Shown here piece by piece: positions 43,164-52,624 of a stretch of 64,000 nucleotides of DNA; positions within the stretch are counted from its first letter, which is position 1; each line of letters opens with the position of its first letter. Location: contig JAZNNG010000059.1 of the NCBI GenBank assembly GCA_045580165.1, positions 9,390 to 73,389 on the forward strand, read 5' to 3'. The notes under the pieces were generated by a model. The model ran no database searches. It was not told the origin of the DNA and saw nothing but the letters and a program-made list of their open reading frames with translations. Origin of the DNA: UBA4717 sp045580165. GTDB lineage: Bacteria > Bacillota > Clostridia > Oscillospirales > CAG-272. The position numbers and the translations under genes are program-made.

Positions 43164-44354
43164 TTACCTATTCATTGTAACGAGTCTTTTCGCACCCTCA
43201 AGGAGCTTTGCAAGGAAAATATCCGCTTCCTCTACCGTGTTTTCGGGACAGAGCGACACACGGATAGTCGAGTCCGCGTCCTTATCACTAAGACCGAAGC
43301 TAATAAGCGTTCCCGAGATGTGACCCGTATTCGACGAGCACGCCGAGCCGCTTGACACGTATATTCCCTCAGACGAGAGATAGTGAAGCATAGTTTCGCT
43401 TTTAATATTCGGGAGCTTTATGCTCACGATGTGCGGCGCACGCTTTGCTTCTGGAAGATTAAGCGAAAAGCCGCTATACTCCGGAGCCTTGCCGATAACG
43501 TCGCAGATGCGGTCACGCACTGCGGTCATTTTAGCTATATCACCGTCGAGCGTTTTTGCCATTTCTGCCGCTGCGGCGCCAAATCCTGCGATGCCTACGG
43601 TATTTTCGGTGCCCGAACGGAAGCCCTTTTCCTGTCCTCCGCCGAACACGGTCGGGGATAGCTTTCTCGCCTTGAAGACCGCAGGGTCGACGTACAGAGC
43701 GCCCACTCCCTTGGGTCCGTGTATCTTATGTGCCGACAGGGTTATCATATCCGCGCCGAGTGTGGAAGGAGTGAATTTTAATTTCATAAATCCCTGCACC
43801 GCATCGGTATGCACGAGGGCCTCACGATTCTTTGATCTTACTATTTCCGACACCCGTTTTATATCGTTGACCGCGCCCGTTTCGTTATTGACGAGCATCA
43901 CGCTGACTATAACGGTATTCGCGTCGGTCTCGCGCTCGAGGGTGTCATAGTCAAGCACGCCGCCGACGGTTTTGAGCCTTACCACCTTGTATCCCTGCTC
44001 CTCGAGTCTTTTTGCGGCTTCGAGGACGGCGGGGTGCTCACTGTCGGACACTATTATTTTTTTGCCGGGTGTAAACTTTTTTGCGTAGCACGCGCCAAGC
44101 AGTGCGAGGTTATCCGCCTCGGTTCCCGACGCGGTAAATATGAGTCTGTTGTCGCCGAGCGACGAGACTCCGCGCACGCCGAGCGACGTGAGTATCTCGC
44201 TTCTCGCGCGTGTCACAAGCTTTTCCGCCTCCACTCCGAGAAGATGCTTTGACGAAGGGTTTCCCCATGACGTGTCCATTGCCTCAAGCATTCTTTCTCT
44301 GGCGGTGGGGGAAAGCGCAGTGGTCGCGCTGTTATCAAAATAGATCTTACTCAT
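43164..44354 (-). CDS. Cysteine desulfurase (NifS/IscS family)
   Basis: The 396-aa PLP enzyme takes sulfur from cysteine for Fe-S clusters or tRNA thiolation. The PLP lysine is in TLSAHKIHGPKG, the sulfur-accepting Cys in SSGSACSSNTG, and YFDNSATTALSP and TASGTEADNLA are typical. No iscU, thiI or mnmA is adjacent. Its ATG overlaps the stop codon of the upstream lipoprotein gene by 4 bases, so the two are translationally coupled. Confidence 0.95.
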   Translation of the reverse strand: MSKIYFDNSATTALSPTARERMLEAMDTSWGNPSSKHLLGVEAEKLVTRARSEILTSLGVRGVSSLGDNRLIFTASGTEADNLALLGACYAKKFTPGKKIIVSDSEHPAVLEAAKRLEEQGYKVVRLKTVGGVLDYDTLERETDANTVIVSVMLVNNETGAVNDIKRVSEIVRSKNREALVHTDAVQGFMKLKFTPSTLGADMITLSAHKIHGPKGVGALYVDPAVFKARKLSPTVFGGGQEKGFRSGTENTVGIAGFGAAAAEMAKTLDGDIAKMTAVRDRICDVIGKAPEYSGFSLNLPEAKRAPHIVSIKLPNIKSETMLHYLSSEGIYVSSGSACSSNTGHISGTLISFGLSDKDADSTIRVSLCPENTVEEADIFLAKLLEGAKRLVTMNR

Positions 44355-44908
44355 TTCTCAAGAGTCATTCCGTCTGCCATATAGATGACGTCCTCAATAT
44401 GCTCGTCGTATCTGTCGGCGCGAGCCGTATACGTAAACACGTATACCTCGGGCTGTGACGTAAATATCGCGGTATTCTGTACGTAGCACACTATCTGCAT
44501 AAACTTGTATTCAACGCCGCCGATGCTTACCGTATAGATGTACTTTTTTGCAGGAAGTCCGCAAAGAGTTGTATCCGTGCCCTCTTCCTCGTAATTAAGC
44601 TCGCCGAGACCTGCCGTGAAGTCCTCGGAATACTTGCTCCAATACTCCTCTGCCGAATTCACGTCTGCCGAGTCAAAGCCCATCACCGACACGTTCGAGG
44701 TATCAAATTCGCTTACCTTTGCCGAGGTGATACCGCCCTGCTCCATCACTGTCCAGTCTCTTACCATATAGAAGTTATACCCTACTCCGTCTGCCGATAT
44801 CTCAACGCAGCCCTCGGGCGCGTTTTCGTCTATCTCGCCGCACGAGGCGAGAGCCAGCACGGCAAATGCCGCGAGCACAAGCACAAAAAGTCTTAAAGTC
44901 CTATTCAT
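44351..44908 (-). CDS. PsbP-like lipoprotein
   Basis: The 185-aa product has a lipoprotein signal with lipobox LALASCGE (Cys near residue 23) and a mature domain with VEISADGVGYNFYMVRDWTV, EYWSKYSEDF and FTSQPEVYVFTYTA, a pattern that recalls the PsbP/LpqN-type alpha-beta fold. Function unknown. GGAGG lies 8 bases before ATG 44908. It forms a coupled two-gene unit with a cytoplasmic cysteine desulfurase, a surprising combination. Confidence 0.75.
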   Translation of the reverse strand: MNRTLRLFVLVLAAFAVLALASCGEIDENAPEGCVEISADGVGYNFYMVRDWTVMEQGGITSAKVSEFDTSNVSVMGFDSADVNSAEEYWSKYSEDFTAGLGELNYEEEGTDTTLCGLPAKKYIYTVSIGGVEYKFMQIVCYVQNTAIFTSQPEVYVFTYTARADRYDEHIEDVIYMADGMTLEK

Positions 44909-45024
44909 TAAAAGCTCCTCCTGCGGCACACGCCGCACACAAATCGTACTGTTTGTATTATACTTGAAACTCGCGGCGATGTCAACTTGCTAATTGTAAA
45001 TAAATATATTATATACTAAAATAA

Positions 45025-45053
45025 TTGACATAGCGCGTGTTTTGTGCTATAAT
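45025..45053 (+). promoter_or_regulatory. Consensus promoter of the yicC-remA-rpoZ block
   Basis: A perfect TTGACA, 17-base spacer and perfect TATAAT, 41 bases before the yicC start codon. Confidence 0.9.
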
Positions 45054-45093
45054 GTATATCTGTAAAACTATGTCTTATTACACGGAGGTCTGT

Positions 45094-45981
45094 ATGGTTC
45101 GCAGTATGACGGCGTTTTCAAGATGCTTTGAAAGCACCGCTTCCAAAAACATCACGGTCGAATTAAAGTCGGTAAACAACCGCTATCTCGACTGCTCGGT
45201 CAAGGTTTCGAGAGCCTTTTCGTTCCTTGAGGACAAGATAAGAAAGTACGTAAGCGAGTGCGGTATCAGCCGCGGCAAGCTCGATATCTACGTTGGTGTT
45301 GAGGTTACCGAGGACTCGGGCGCTCTCGTCGACATTGACACGCCGTTTGCCGAAAGCTACGTAAACGCGCTCAAGAAGCTGCGCGACACCTTCGGTCTTG
45401 CTGACGATATTTCGGTTATGACAGTGGCTCAGAACCGCGAGATATTCACGGTCACGAGAAAAGAAGAGGACGTCGAGGCGGCTTGGCAGGAGCTTTTACC
45501 GATACTTGACAAGGCGGTTGCCGAGTTTATCGCGATGCGCGAGTCGGAGGGCGAAAAGCTCAAGGCTGACATTCTCGGAAAGCTTGCGGGAATAGAAAAG
45601 ATAAAGGCGAAGATCGCCGAGTATTCGGAGACCGACATCAAGACCTACCGTGAGCGCTTTGAGGCAAAGCTCAAGCAGGCTCTTGCAGACTCGAAGATAG
45701 ACTTAAACGAAAGCCTCGTGCTTACCGAGTGTGCGATATACGCCGACAGAGTTGCAATTGACGAGGAAATGGTAAGACTCGACTGTCACTTCGCGGCGTT
45801 CAAGGAGATACTTAATGAAAACGTACCCGTCGGCAGAAAGCTTGACTTCTTGCTTCAGGAGATAAACCGAGAGATAAACACCACGGGCTCCAAGTGCAAC
45901 AATGCGGAGATCGCTTCTCTCGTTGTCGAGGTCAAGAGCGAGCTTGAAAAGATACGCGAGCAGATACAGAACATAGAGTAA
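45094..45981 (+). CDS. yicC: YicC family endoribonuclease
   Basis: The 295-aa protein matches YicC: MVRSMTAFSRCFES at the N-terminus, VELKSVNNRYLDCSVKVSR, and the C-terminal DUF1732 signature GRKLDFLLQEINREINTTGSKCN. E. coli YicC is an RNA-cleaving endonuclease. ACGGAGG precedes ATG 45094. It heads the conserved Firmicutes block yicC-remA-(gmk)-rpoZ-priA. Confidence 0.95.
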   Translation: MVRSMTAFSRCFESTASKNITVELKSVNNRYLDCSVKVSRAFSFLEDKIRKYVSECGISRGKLDIYVGVEVTEDSGALVDIDTPFAESYVNALKKLRDTFGLADDISVMTVAQNREIFTVTRKEEDVEAAWQELLPILDKAVAEFIAMRESEGEKLKADILGKLAGIEKIKAKIAEYSETDIKTYRERFEAKLKQALADSKIDLNESLVLTECAIYADRVAIDEEMVRLDCHFAAFKEILNENVPVGRKLDFLLQEINREINTTGSKCNNAEIASLVVEVKSELEKIREQIQNIE

Positions 45982-46000
45982 TTCCGGGGGTGAGAGTTTT

Positions 46001-46273
46001 ATGAAATTTGTAAACGCAGGCTTCGGCAATATGATAGCCGTTGAAAGAATAGTAGCGCTTGCTTCTCCCGACTCCGCGCCCATCAAGCGTATAGTTCAGG
46101 ACGCGAAGGACGACGGACGCGCGATAGACATAAGCTGCGGCAGACGGACGCGCTCGGTCATAATCACCGACAGCGACCACGTTATTTTGTCCGCGGTACA
46201 GCCCGAGACTCTTTCGGGAAGGCTTAACGGAAAGCCCGACACGTACGGCGACCCCGATGAGGAAAACGATTAA
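46001..46273 (+). CDS. remA: RemA family extracellular matrix regulator (DUF370)
   Basis: The 90-aa product has the RemA features NAGFGNMIAVERIVALASPDSAPIKR and IDISCGRRTRSVIITDSDHVILS. RemA is a ring-forming DNA-binding protein that activates biofilm matrix genes in Bacillus; in Clostridia its role is less known. It follows yicC after 19 bases. Confidence 0.95.
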   Translation: MKFVNAGFGNMIAVERIVALASPDSAPIKRIVQDAKDDGRAIDISCGRRTRSVIITDSDHVILSAVQPETLSGRLNGKPDTYGDPDEEND

Positions 46274-46376
46274 ATCGGGCTCTCGGGGCAAATAATCAAA
46301 GTGAATTTTATAGGGCGGCTGCCCTTAAAAGAAGATATTAATTTTTTATCGCCGGGGATCCGGCACGGAGGACATT

Positions 46377-46667
46377 ATGGTTTACCCATCTATTGACGAA
46401 TTGACACAGGACAAGTTTAACAGATACACTCTCGTGGTTGCAACGGCAAAGTGCGCGAGAATGGTAACCGACGAATACGTGCGTCAGCGCGAGGTTGCCG
46501 AAAAGCTTCTCTCCTCCAACAAGGAGAGCGAAAAGAGCCTTGCGGCTATGATAAAGCGCGAGCTTCGCGACGATAAGGCGGTCAAGACCGCTATTGACCG
46601 CATCAAGTCGGGCGAATTCAAGGTAGACGAGACCAGCGTGGTTTTTGACGAATCCACTCTTGACTGA
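46377..46667 (+). CDS. rpoZ: DNA-directed RNA polymerase omega subunit
   Basis: The 96-aa protein has the omega-subunit signature YPSIDELTQDKFNRYTLVVATAKCAR and assists assembly of RNA polymerase. ACGGAGGA precedes the ATG. Guanylate kinase (gmk), which usually lies between remA and rpoZ, is missing; the 103 bases in its place hold only a small hairpin (GGGCGGCTGCCC). Confidence 0.93.
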   Translation: MVYPSIDELTQDKFNRYTLVVATAKCARMVTDEYVRQREVAEKLLSSNKESEKSLAAMIKRELRDDKAVKTAIDRIKSGEFKVDETSVVFDESTLD

Positions 46668-46670
46668 CAC

Positions 46671-46695
46671 GAAAACGGGCTCGTCCCGTTTTTCT
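46671..46695 (+). terminator. Weak terminator-like hairpin between rpoZ and priA
   Basis: GAAAACGGG / CCCGTTTTTC with a 5-base loop; it may attenuate rather than stop the operon. Confidence 0.55.
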
Positions 46696-46736
46696 GCATA
46701 TTTTGCGCCGACTTATCGGCAATAACGGAGTAATTT

Positions 46737-49022
46737 ATGAAAGTGACCGACGAGGCGGTTTACGCCGGTGTATACGTTCTCGATCTGCCTCTGACGGCAG
46801 ATAAAATATACGACTACGCCTTACCGCACGAGCTGCGGGAAAGCGTAAGACCCGGCTCTGTCGTCAAGGTCCCTTTCTCAAAAGGAAACAGAAGTCGGCT
46901 CGCCGTTGTGGTACGGCTTGGCTCACATTGTGAATATAAAAACGTCAAGCCCGTGCTTGCGGTCGCAACCGACCGCATTTCTCTGAACGAGGAAATGCTC
47001 GGGCTATGCGCTTTTTTGAAGGAGCGCACCTTCTGCACCTTTACGGACGCAGTAAGATGCGTTGTCGGTCCCATTGACAAGATCGCCGCGGGAAAGCTTT
47101 CGGCGGTGCGCGAGTACTCGTACTTTATCACGGACGCGGGCAGGTCTGCCACGGTCAGAGGAAGTCTGAGACAAAAAATAGTCGCGGCTCTCGCAGAGCG
47201 CTCTCCTCTGTATGAAAGAGAGCTTCGCGAAAAGCACGGTGCAAACGGCACGGTCTTAAAGAAGCTCACCGAGGACGGACTTATCACAAGGCTCGAAAAC
47301 GAGCGCTTCAGGAACTCGTACGACCGAAAATTCGGCACACCTGAGCCAAACGTTTTAAGCGGCAGTCAACGGGCGGCATTCGAGGACGTAGCCTCTTTAT
47401 TAAGACAAGACAAGGCAAGCGCCGCGCTTCTGTACGGAGTTACGGGAAGCGGAAAGACCAGAGTCATAAAGGCGCTTATCGACGAGGCCGTAAAGCTCGG
47501 ACGCTCGGTCATAGTGCTCGTGCCCGAGATCTCACTTACTCCGCAGACGGTAGACCTGTTCTGCTCCTACTTTGGCAACAGAGTCGCCGTTCTTCACTCC
47601 TCCCTCTCCCCTGCCGAGCGCTTTGACGCAAGGCGCAGGATAGAAGCAGGCGAGGTCGACGTGGTTATCGGAACGAGAAGCGCGATATTCGCGCCGCTTA
47701 AGAATCTCGGTCTGATAGTTCTCGACGAGGAGCAGGAGCATACCTACAAATCGGATATGTCTCCAAAATATCACACCAAGGATATAGCAAGATTCCGCGC
47801 GGCTCATCACAAGGCGCTTATGCTTCTGTCCTCTGCCACTCCATCGTTTGAAAGCTTCCGCAAGGCAGACGTCGGAAAATACAAAATGGTGAAGCTCACC
47901 GAGCGTTACGGCAAGGCTACTCTGCCCGAGGTAATATTCGCAGACAGGCGGCTCGACTCCGCTGAGGGCAACACCTCGGTTATCGGAGGCGTGCTTGAGG
48001 GTGAGATACAGAAGACCCTCGACGCAGGTGAGCAGGCGATCATTTTCGTAAACAGACGAGGATACAACAACTTCGTTTCCTGCGTAATGTGCGGCGAGGT
48101 CATAACCTGCCCCAACTGCAGCGTTTCACTCACGCTGCACAAGCGCAAAAACAGTTCGGGCGGCACTCTTATGTGCCACTACTGCTCACACAGGATACCC
48201 CTTCCCGACAAATGCCCCGTATGTCAGAGCAAGCACCTTAATTACAAGGGCTACGGCACTCAGCTTGCCGAAAAGGAGCTTTCGGAAAGGTTCCCGAAGG
48301 CGAGAATACTCCGAATGGACGCGGACACGGTCTCGGGTAAGACCGACACCGCCTCGGGAGAGGTGACCTTCAGGCACGAGCAGATACTCTCGGATTTCCG
48401 TGAGCACAAATACGACATTCTTATAGGAACCCAGATGGTCGCAAAGGGACACGATTTCCCGAACGTGACCCTCGTCGGTGTCGCAGACGCCGACGGCGCT
48501 CTTTACCTCGACGATTACAGAGCGACCGAGCGCGCCTTCTCACTTCTGACTCAGGTCATCGGCAGAGCAGGCAGGGGGGATAAGCCCGGACGTGCGGTCA
48601 TACAGACCTATAATCCCGACAACGAGACCCTCGCGTATTCGGCAAAGCAGGACTACGAGGCGTTTTATAATAGCGCGATAAAGCTTCGCGAAAGGCTTGT
48701 TTTCCCACCGTTCTGCGACTTTGCCCTCGTTACTCTTTCGAGCGAGAGAGAAAACGAGCTTTTCAAGGCGGTCAACGAGTTTGACCTCCGTTTGCGAGAG
48801 CTTATCGGGCGCGGCGGCGAATACTCCGATATTGCCGCAACCGCATTCAGACCTATTGAGGCGCCCGTTTACAAGGTAAACAACGTCTACCGTATGCGCG
48901 TGGTCATAAAATGCAGCTTCGGTAAACGCTTCCGTGAGATGATGTCGTCGCTGATATGCGAGTTTTCGCAAAAGTACACAGACGTGTTGTTCTCACCCGA
49001 CATAAATCCAACGAATATTTAG
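46737..49022 (+). CDS. priA: Primosomal protein N' (replication restart helicase)
   Basis: The 761-aa PriA restarts stalled replication forks. Motifs are Walker A YGVTGSGKTRV, Walker B DEEQEHTYKSD, IFVNRRGYNNFVSC and the paired zinc-binding cysteines (CVMCGEVITCPNC, CHYCSHRIPLPDKCPVC), and GRAGRGDKPG (motif VI). The N-terminal 3'-end-binding domain is present. The ATG at 46737 has ACGGAG upstream. Confidence 0.97.
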   Translation: MKVTDEAVYAGVYVLDLPLTADKIYDYALPHELRESVRPGSVVKVPFSKGNRSRLAVVVRLGSHCEYKNVKPVLAVATDRISLNEEMLGLCAFLKERTFCTFTDAVRCVVGPIDKIAAGKLSAVREYSYFITDAGRSATVRGSLRQKIVAALAERSPLYERELREKHGANGTVLKKLTEDGLITRLENERFRNSYDRKFGTPEPNVLSGSQRAAFEDVASLLRQDKASAALLYGVTGSGKTRVIKALIDEAVKLGRSVIVLVPEISLTPQTVDLFCSYFGNRVAVLHSSLSPAERFDARRRIEAGEVDVVIGTRSAIFAPLKNLGLIVLDEEQEHTYKSDMSPKYHTKDIARFRAAHHKALMLLSSATPSFESFRKADVGKYKMVKLTERYGKATLPEVIFADRRLDSAEGNTSVIGGVLEGEIQKTLDAGEQAIIFVNRRGYNNFVSCVMCGEVITCPNCSVSLTLHKRKNSSGGTLMCHYCSHRIPLPDKCPVCQSKHLNYKGYGTQLAEKELSERFPKARILRMDADTVSGKTDTASGEVTFRHEQILSDFREHKYDILIGTQMVAKGHDFPNVTLVGVADADGALYLDDYRATERAFSLLTQVIGRAGRGDKPGRAVIQTYNPDNETLAYSAKQDYEAFYNSAIKLRERLVFPPFCDFALVTLSSERENELFKAVNEFDLRLRELIGRGGEYSDIAATAFRPIEAPVYKVNNVYRMRVVIKCSFGKRFREMMSSLICEFSQKYTDVLFSPDINPTNI

Positions 49023-49038
49023 AAAGTCAGGTTAAAAT

Positions 49039-49506
49039 ATGGCTATACTCAACATACTAACAGAAGAAGACCCTACTCTGCGCCGCACGAGCCGCAAGGT
49101 AGACGAGATAACCCCCAGAATAATCACTCTGCTTGACGATATGAAGGACACGCTTCACAAGGCAAACGGCTGCGGTCTCGCAGCGCCTCAGGTAGGCGTT
49201 CTCAGGCGCGTGGTTCTGGTCGAGGTCGAGGAGGGAAAGCTTATCGAGCTTATAAACCCCGAGATAATCAAGGCAAGCGGTAAGCAGAACGAGATCGAGG
49301 GTTGTCTGTCGCTCCCTCACAAGTGGGGCGTCACAGACCGTCCGATGAAGGTCACGGTAAAGGCACTTGACAGAAACGGCAAGCCGTTTACGGTTACGGG
49401 AGAGGGGCTTTTAGCCCGTGCGTTCTGTCACGAAATAGACCATCTCGACGGCAAGCTCTTTACGGACAACGTAATTGAAATGGTCGACGAGAGCGAGCTT
49501 CAGTAA
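49039..49506 (+). CDS. def: Peptide deformylase
   Basis: The 155-aa metalloenzyme removes the N-formyl group from new proteins. All three motifs are complete: GCGLAAPQVG, EGCLSLP and HEIDHLDG. It begins 16 bases after priA and is followed by fmt, the enzyme that adds the formyl group. Confidence 0.97.
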   Translation: MAILNILTEEDPTLRRTSRKVDEITPRIITLLDDMKDTLHKANGCGLAAPQVGVLRRVVLVEVEEGKLIELINPEIIKASGKQNEIEGCLSLPHKWGVTDRPMKVTVKALDRNGKPFTVTGEGLLARAFCHEIDHLDGKLFTDNVIEMVDESELQ

Positions 49507-49525
49507 GCATTTAAGGAAAAACAAT

Positions 49526-50476
49526 ATGAGAATACTTTTTATGGGCACTCCCGAGTTTGCCGCAGAGGTGCTTGACGAAATAAACAACGGCAAAAATGAA
49601 ATTATCGGCGTTCTCACTCAGCCCGACAAGCCGAGAGGCCGCGGCTACGAGCTTTCACAGTCTGCGGTAAAAAGGTACGCGCTTGAAAAGGACATCGACG
49701 TGTATCAGCCCGAAGCTCTTAAGGACAGAGCGTTTGAGGATGAGCTCAATCGTCTCGACCCCGAGCTTATCGTGGTTGCCGCTTACGGAAAAATACTCCC
49801 CTCGTACGTCCTTGACTACCCGAAGCACGGTTGTATAAACGTACACGGCTCCATTCTCCCGAAGTACAGAGGTGCCGCACCCATTCAGCGCGCTATCATC
49901 GACGGCGAAATGCTCACGGGTATCACCATTATGAAAATGGAGGCGGGACTTGATACGGGCGATATGATGCTCAAGGAGACCTGCACCATTGAGGAAAACG
50001 ATAATTTCGAAACGGTTTACGACAAGCTCGTCGTATGCTCAAGACGCGGTATCACTCGCGCCATAGAGCTTATCGAAAAGGGCGAGGCGGTATACGAAAA
50101 GCAGGACGATGCCCTTGCCACCTACGCGGAGAAGATAAACAAGGAGGACTGCCTCATTGACTTCAATGCTTCGGCAAAAGAGGTCCACGACCGCGTACGC
50201 GGTCTTTCCCCCTTTCCTCTCGCGTTCACGTATCTCGACTCAAGGCTTCTTAAAATCACCGCGTCGGTGATAGTCAAGCGCGACGGAGAAAATCCCGATG
50301 AGCTTGTCGGCAGAGTCGTTGACACGGATATCAAAAATTCACTTATCACGGTTGCCTGCAAAACGGGGCTTGTCGGCTTTACCGCCGTTCTGCCCGAGGG
50401 AAAGAAGCGTATGAGCGCAGGCGAGTTCCTTCGCGGAAAGGCTATACCAAAGGACACCCTGCTCGGCACCGTGTAA
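49526..50476 (+). CDS. fmt: Methionyl-tRNA formyltransferase
   Basis: The 316-aa enzyme formylates initiator Met-tRNA with 10-formyl-THF. FMGTPEFAAEVL, VLTQPDKPRGRG, NVHGSILPKYRGAAPIQRAI and the C-terminal tRNA-binding domain (VRGLSPFPLAFT) are visible. ATG 49526 has AAGGA 8 bases upstream and lies 19 bases after def. Confidence 0.97.
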   Translation: MRILFMGTPEFAAEVLDEINNGKNEIIGVLTQPDKPRGRGYELSQSAVKRYALEKDIDVYQPEALKDRAFEDELNRLDPELIVVAAYGKILPSYVLDYPKHGCINVHGSILPKYRGAAPIQRAIIDGEMLTGITIMKMEAGLDTGDMMLKETCTIEENDNFETVYDKLVVCSRRGITRAIELIEKGEAVYEKQDDALATYAEKINKEDCLIDFNASAKEVHDRVRGLSPFPLAFTYLDSRLLKITASVIVKRDGENPDELVGRVVDTDIKNSLITVACKTGLVGFTAVLPEGKKRMSAGEFLRGKAIPKDTLLGTV

Positions 50477-50500
50477 CAAGCTTTCATATCGGAGGTTTTT

Positions 50501-51196
50501 ATGCCAATATACTACGGCTTCGATCTAACCTATCTCGTGCTCGTGCTGCCTGCAGTCATATTCGCACTCTGGGCGCAAAGCAACGTAAACGGCACGTTTA
50601 ACAAATACAGTAAAGTTACCGTTCCCGGTATGACGGGCTACGACAGCGCGAGAGCTATTCTCGACGCAAACGGACTCGGGCACGTCAAAATAGAAAGGAT
50701 CTCGGGAAATCTCACCGACCACTTCGACCCGAGAAGCAACGTTATCAGACTCTCGGATTCGGTCTACGGCGTAAGCTCTGCCGCAGCGGTGGGCGTTGCA
50801 GCGCACGAGGCGGGACACGCAGTGCAGTATGCGCTCAAATACGCGCCTATGAAATGGAGAGCCGCGATAATCCCGATAACCAACATCGGCTCAAATCTGG
50901 CGATGCCTCTCGTGCTTCTCGGAATTCTCTTTTCCTACCCAGCGCTCGCATACGTCGGCGTTGGAGCGTTCGGGCTTTCCACACTGTTCCAGCTCATAAC
51001 CCTCCCCGTTGAGTTCAATGCAAGCGGACGCGCTATGGAAGCGCTTAAGTCAAGCGGCAGACTCAACTCAGAGGAAATATCCGCATCGGGCAAGGTGCTT
51101 CGTGCGGCGGCGCTCACATACGTTGCGGCGCTTGCCGTGTCGCTTGCAAACCTGCTCAGACTCATTTCGGTCGTTAACCGTTCAAGAAGACGCTAA
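50501..51196 (+). CDS. Membrane-bound neutral zinc metallopeptidase (YugP-like)
   Basis: The 231-aa membrane protein carries the zinc motif HEAGHAVQ between hydrophobic segments, with one N-terminal helix and two or three after the motif. It belongs to the Zn_peptidase_2 family that is nearly always encoded next to fmt and rsmB in Firmicutes. The substrate is unknown. GGAGG lies 5 bases before the ATG. Confidence 0.92.
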   Translation: MPIYYGFDLTYLVLVLPAVIFALWAQSNVNGTFNKYSKVTVPGMTGYDSARAILDANGLGHVKIERISGNLTDHFDPRSNVIRLSDSVYGVSSAAAVGVAAHEAGHAVQYALKYAPMKWRAAIIPITNIGSNLAMPLVLLGILFSYPALAYVGVGAFGLSTLFQLITLPVEFNASGRAMEALKSSGRLNSEEISASGKVLRAAALTYVAALAVSLANLLRLISVVNRSRRR

Positions 51197-51213
51197 ATTT
51201 TGGAGGTATCGGC

Positions 51214-52602
51214 TTGTTTGGCGCAAGAGAAGCCGCCTTTCGATCACTCGAAAGGTGCGAAAGACAGAAAAAATATTCAAGCCTCGAAATAGATTCGGCG
51301 ATAAAAAAGTTCTCTCTTGAGGGCGCGGAGAAGAATCTGTACGTTAGCCTGGTATACGGTGTAACCGAGAGACTTTTGACTCTCGACTTCATAATCGGCG
51401 CGCTTTCATCAAGAGGTATTGATAAAACCGATCCTGCGGTGCTTTTGCCTCTCAGGCTCGGGCTTTATCAGATAATATTTATGGATAAGATTCCGCCGAG
51501 CGCGGCAGTCGACACCAGCGTCGAGCTTACCAAGAAATTTTCAAACCGCGCGGCGGCAAACTACACAAACGCGATACTCAGAAGCTTTCTCCGAGCAGTC
51601 GGAGAGGCGCGCGGACTTGACGAGGTGCTAAAAGCCGAGCCGTTTGCAAAAAAGCTTAATACGCTCGGTGAATTTGAAAGAATATCGATCAGGTATTCCT
51701 ATCCCACGTGGCTTTGCAGACACTTTGCGGAAAACTACGGCAAGGACGACGCGCGCCTTATACTCTCTGCCCTCAACGGCAAGGGCAGGCTTACTCTGCG
51801 CGTGAACACGCTTAAAATTTCACGCGACGAGCTTATAAAGAAGCTTGACTCACGCGGTGTTGAAGCAAAGAAGACCGAGCTTTCGCCGTTTGGCGTCGAT
51901 ATTATCGGCTCAAGCGCGGCGGCGCTATCCGACCTCATTGACGCAGGTGAAATATTCGTTCAGGACGAGGCGTCGCAAATAGCCGTGTGTGCGCTTGGTG
52001 CGATGCCCGACGACCTTATGCTCGACTCCTGCGCGTGCCCGGGGGGCAAAAGCTTTTCGTCGGCGATACTTATGGAAAACCGCGGAAAAATTGTTTCCTG
52101 CGACCTGCACAAGAGCAAGCTATCGCTTATAGAGCGCGGAGCCGCAAGGCTCGGTATCGACGTAATAGAAACCGCCGAGGCTGACTCCTCAAAGAAAAGC
52201 GAGTATATTCACAAGACTTTTCCGGGCGGCGCCGACAAAATACTTTGCGACGTTCCCTGCTCGGGACTCGGTGTCATTGCGAAAAAGCCCGAGATACGTT
52301 ACAAAAACGAGGAAGATATCAGACGTCTTCCCGATATACAGCTTAAAATACTTAAAAACTGCGCCTCGTACTTAAAGCGCGGCGGAGTGTTAGTCTATTC
52401 CACCTGCACACTTAATCCCGATGAAAACGAGAATAACGTGCGTAATTTTTTAGAGGAGTTTTCCGAGTTTTCGCCCTGCGATTTTGAGCTTCGCTCAGAG
52501 TCGGGAGCTTCCCTTAAAAGCGCAGACGGAATGTTAACGCTTTTTCCGCATATAAATAAAACAGACGGATTTTTCATCGCAAAAATGGTAAAGTCCCGAT
52601 AA
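51214..52602 (+). CDS. rsmB: 16S rRNA cytosine-967 C5-methyltransferase
   Basis: The 462-aa protein has an N-terminal NusB-like RNA-binding domain (SLVYGVTERLLTLDFII) and a SAM methyltransferase domain with SCACPGGKS, DVPCSGLGV (motif IV Cys) and VYSTCTLNPDENE (catalytic Cys). The start is TTG at 51214, placed 7 bases after a perfect GGAGG (51202-51206); there is no nearer ATG. Confidence 0.95.
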   Translation: MFGAREAAFRSLERCERQKKYSSLEIDSAIKKFSLEGAEKNLYVSLVYGVTERLLTLDFIIGALSSRGIDKTDPAVLLPLRLGLYQIIFMDKIPPSAAVDTSVELTKKFSNRAAANYTNAILRSFLRAVGEARGLDEVLKAEPFAKKLNTLGEFERISIRYSYPTWLCRHFAENYGKDDARLILSALNGKGRLTLRVNTLKISRDELIKKLDSRGVEAKKTELSPFGVDIIGSSAAALSDLIDAGEIFVQDEASQIAVCALGAMPDDLMLDSCACPGGKSFSSAILMENRGKIVSCDLHKSKLSLIERGAARLGIDVIETAEADSSKKSEYIHKTFPGGADKILCDVPCSGLGVIAKKPEIRYKNEEDIRRLPDIQLKILKNCASYLKRGGVLVYSTCTLNPDENENNVRNFLEEFSEFSPCDFELRSESGASLKSADGMLTLFPHINKTDGFFIAKMVKSR

Positions 52603-52624
52603 GGACGATCGAAAGGCATTTTCA

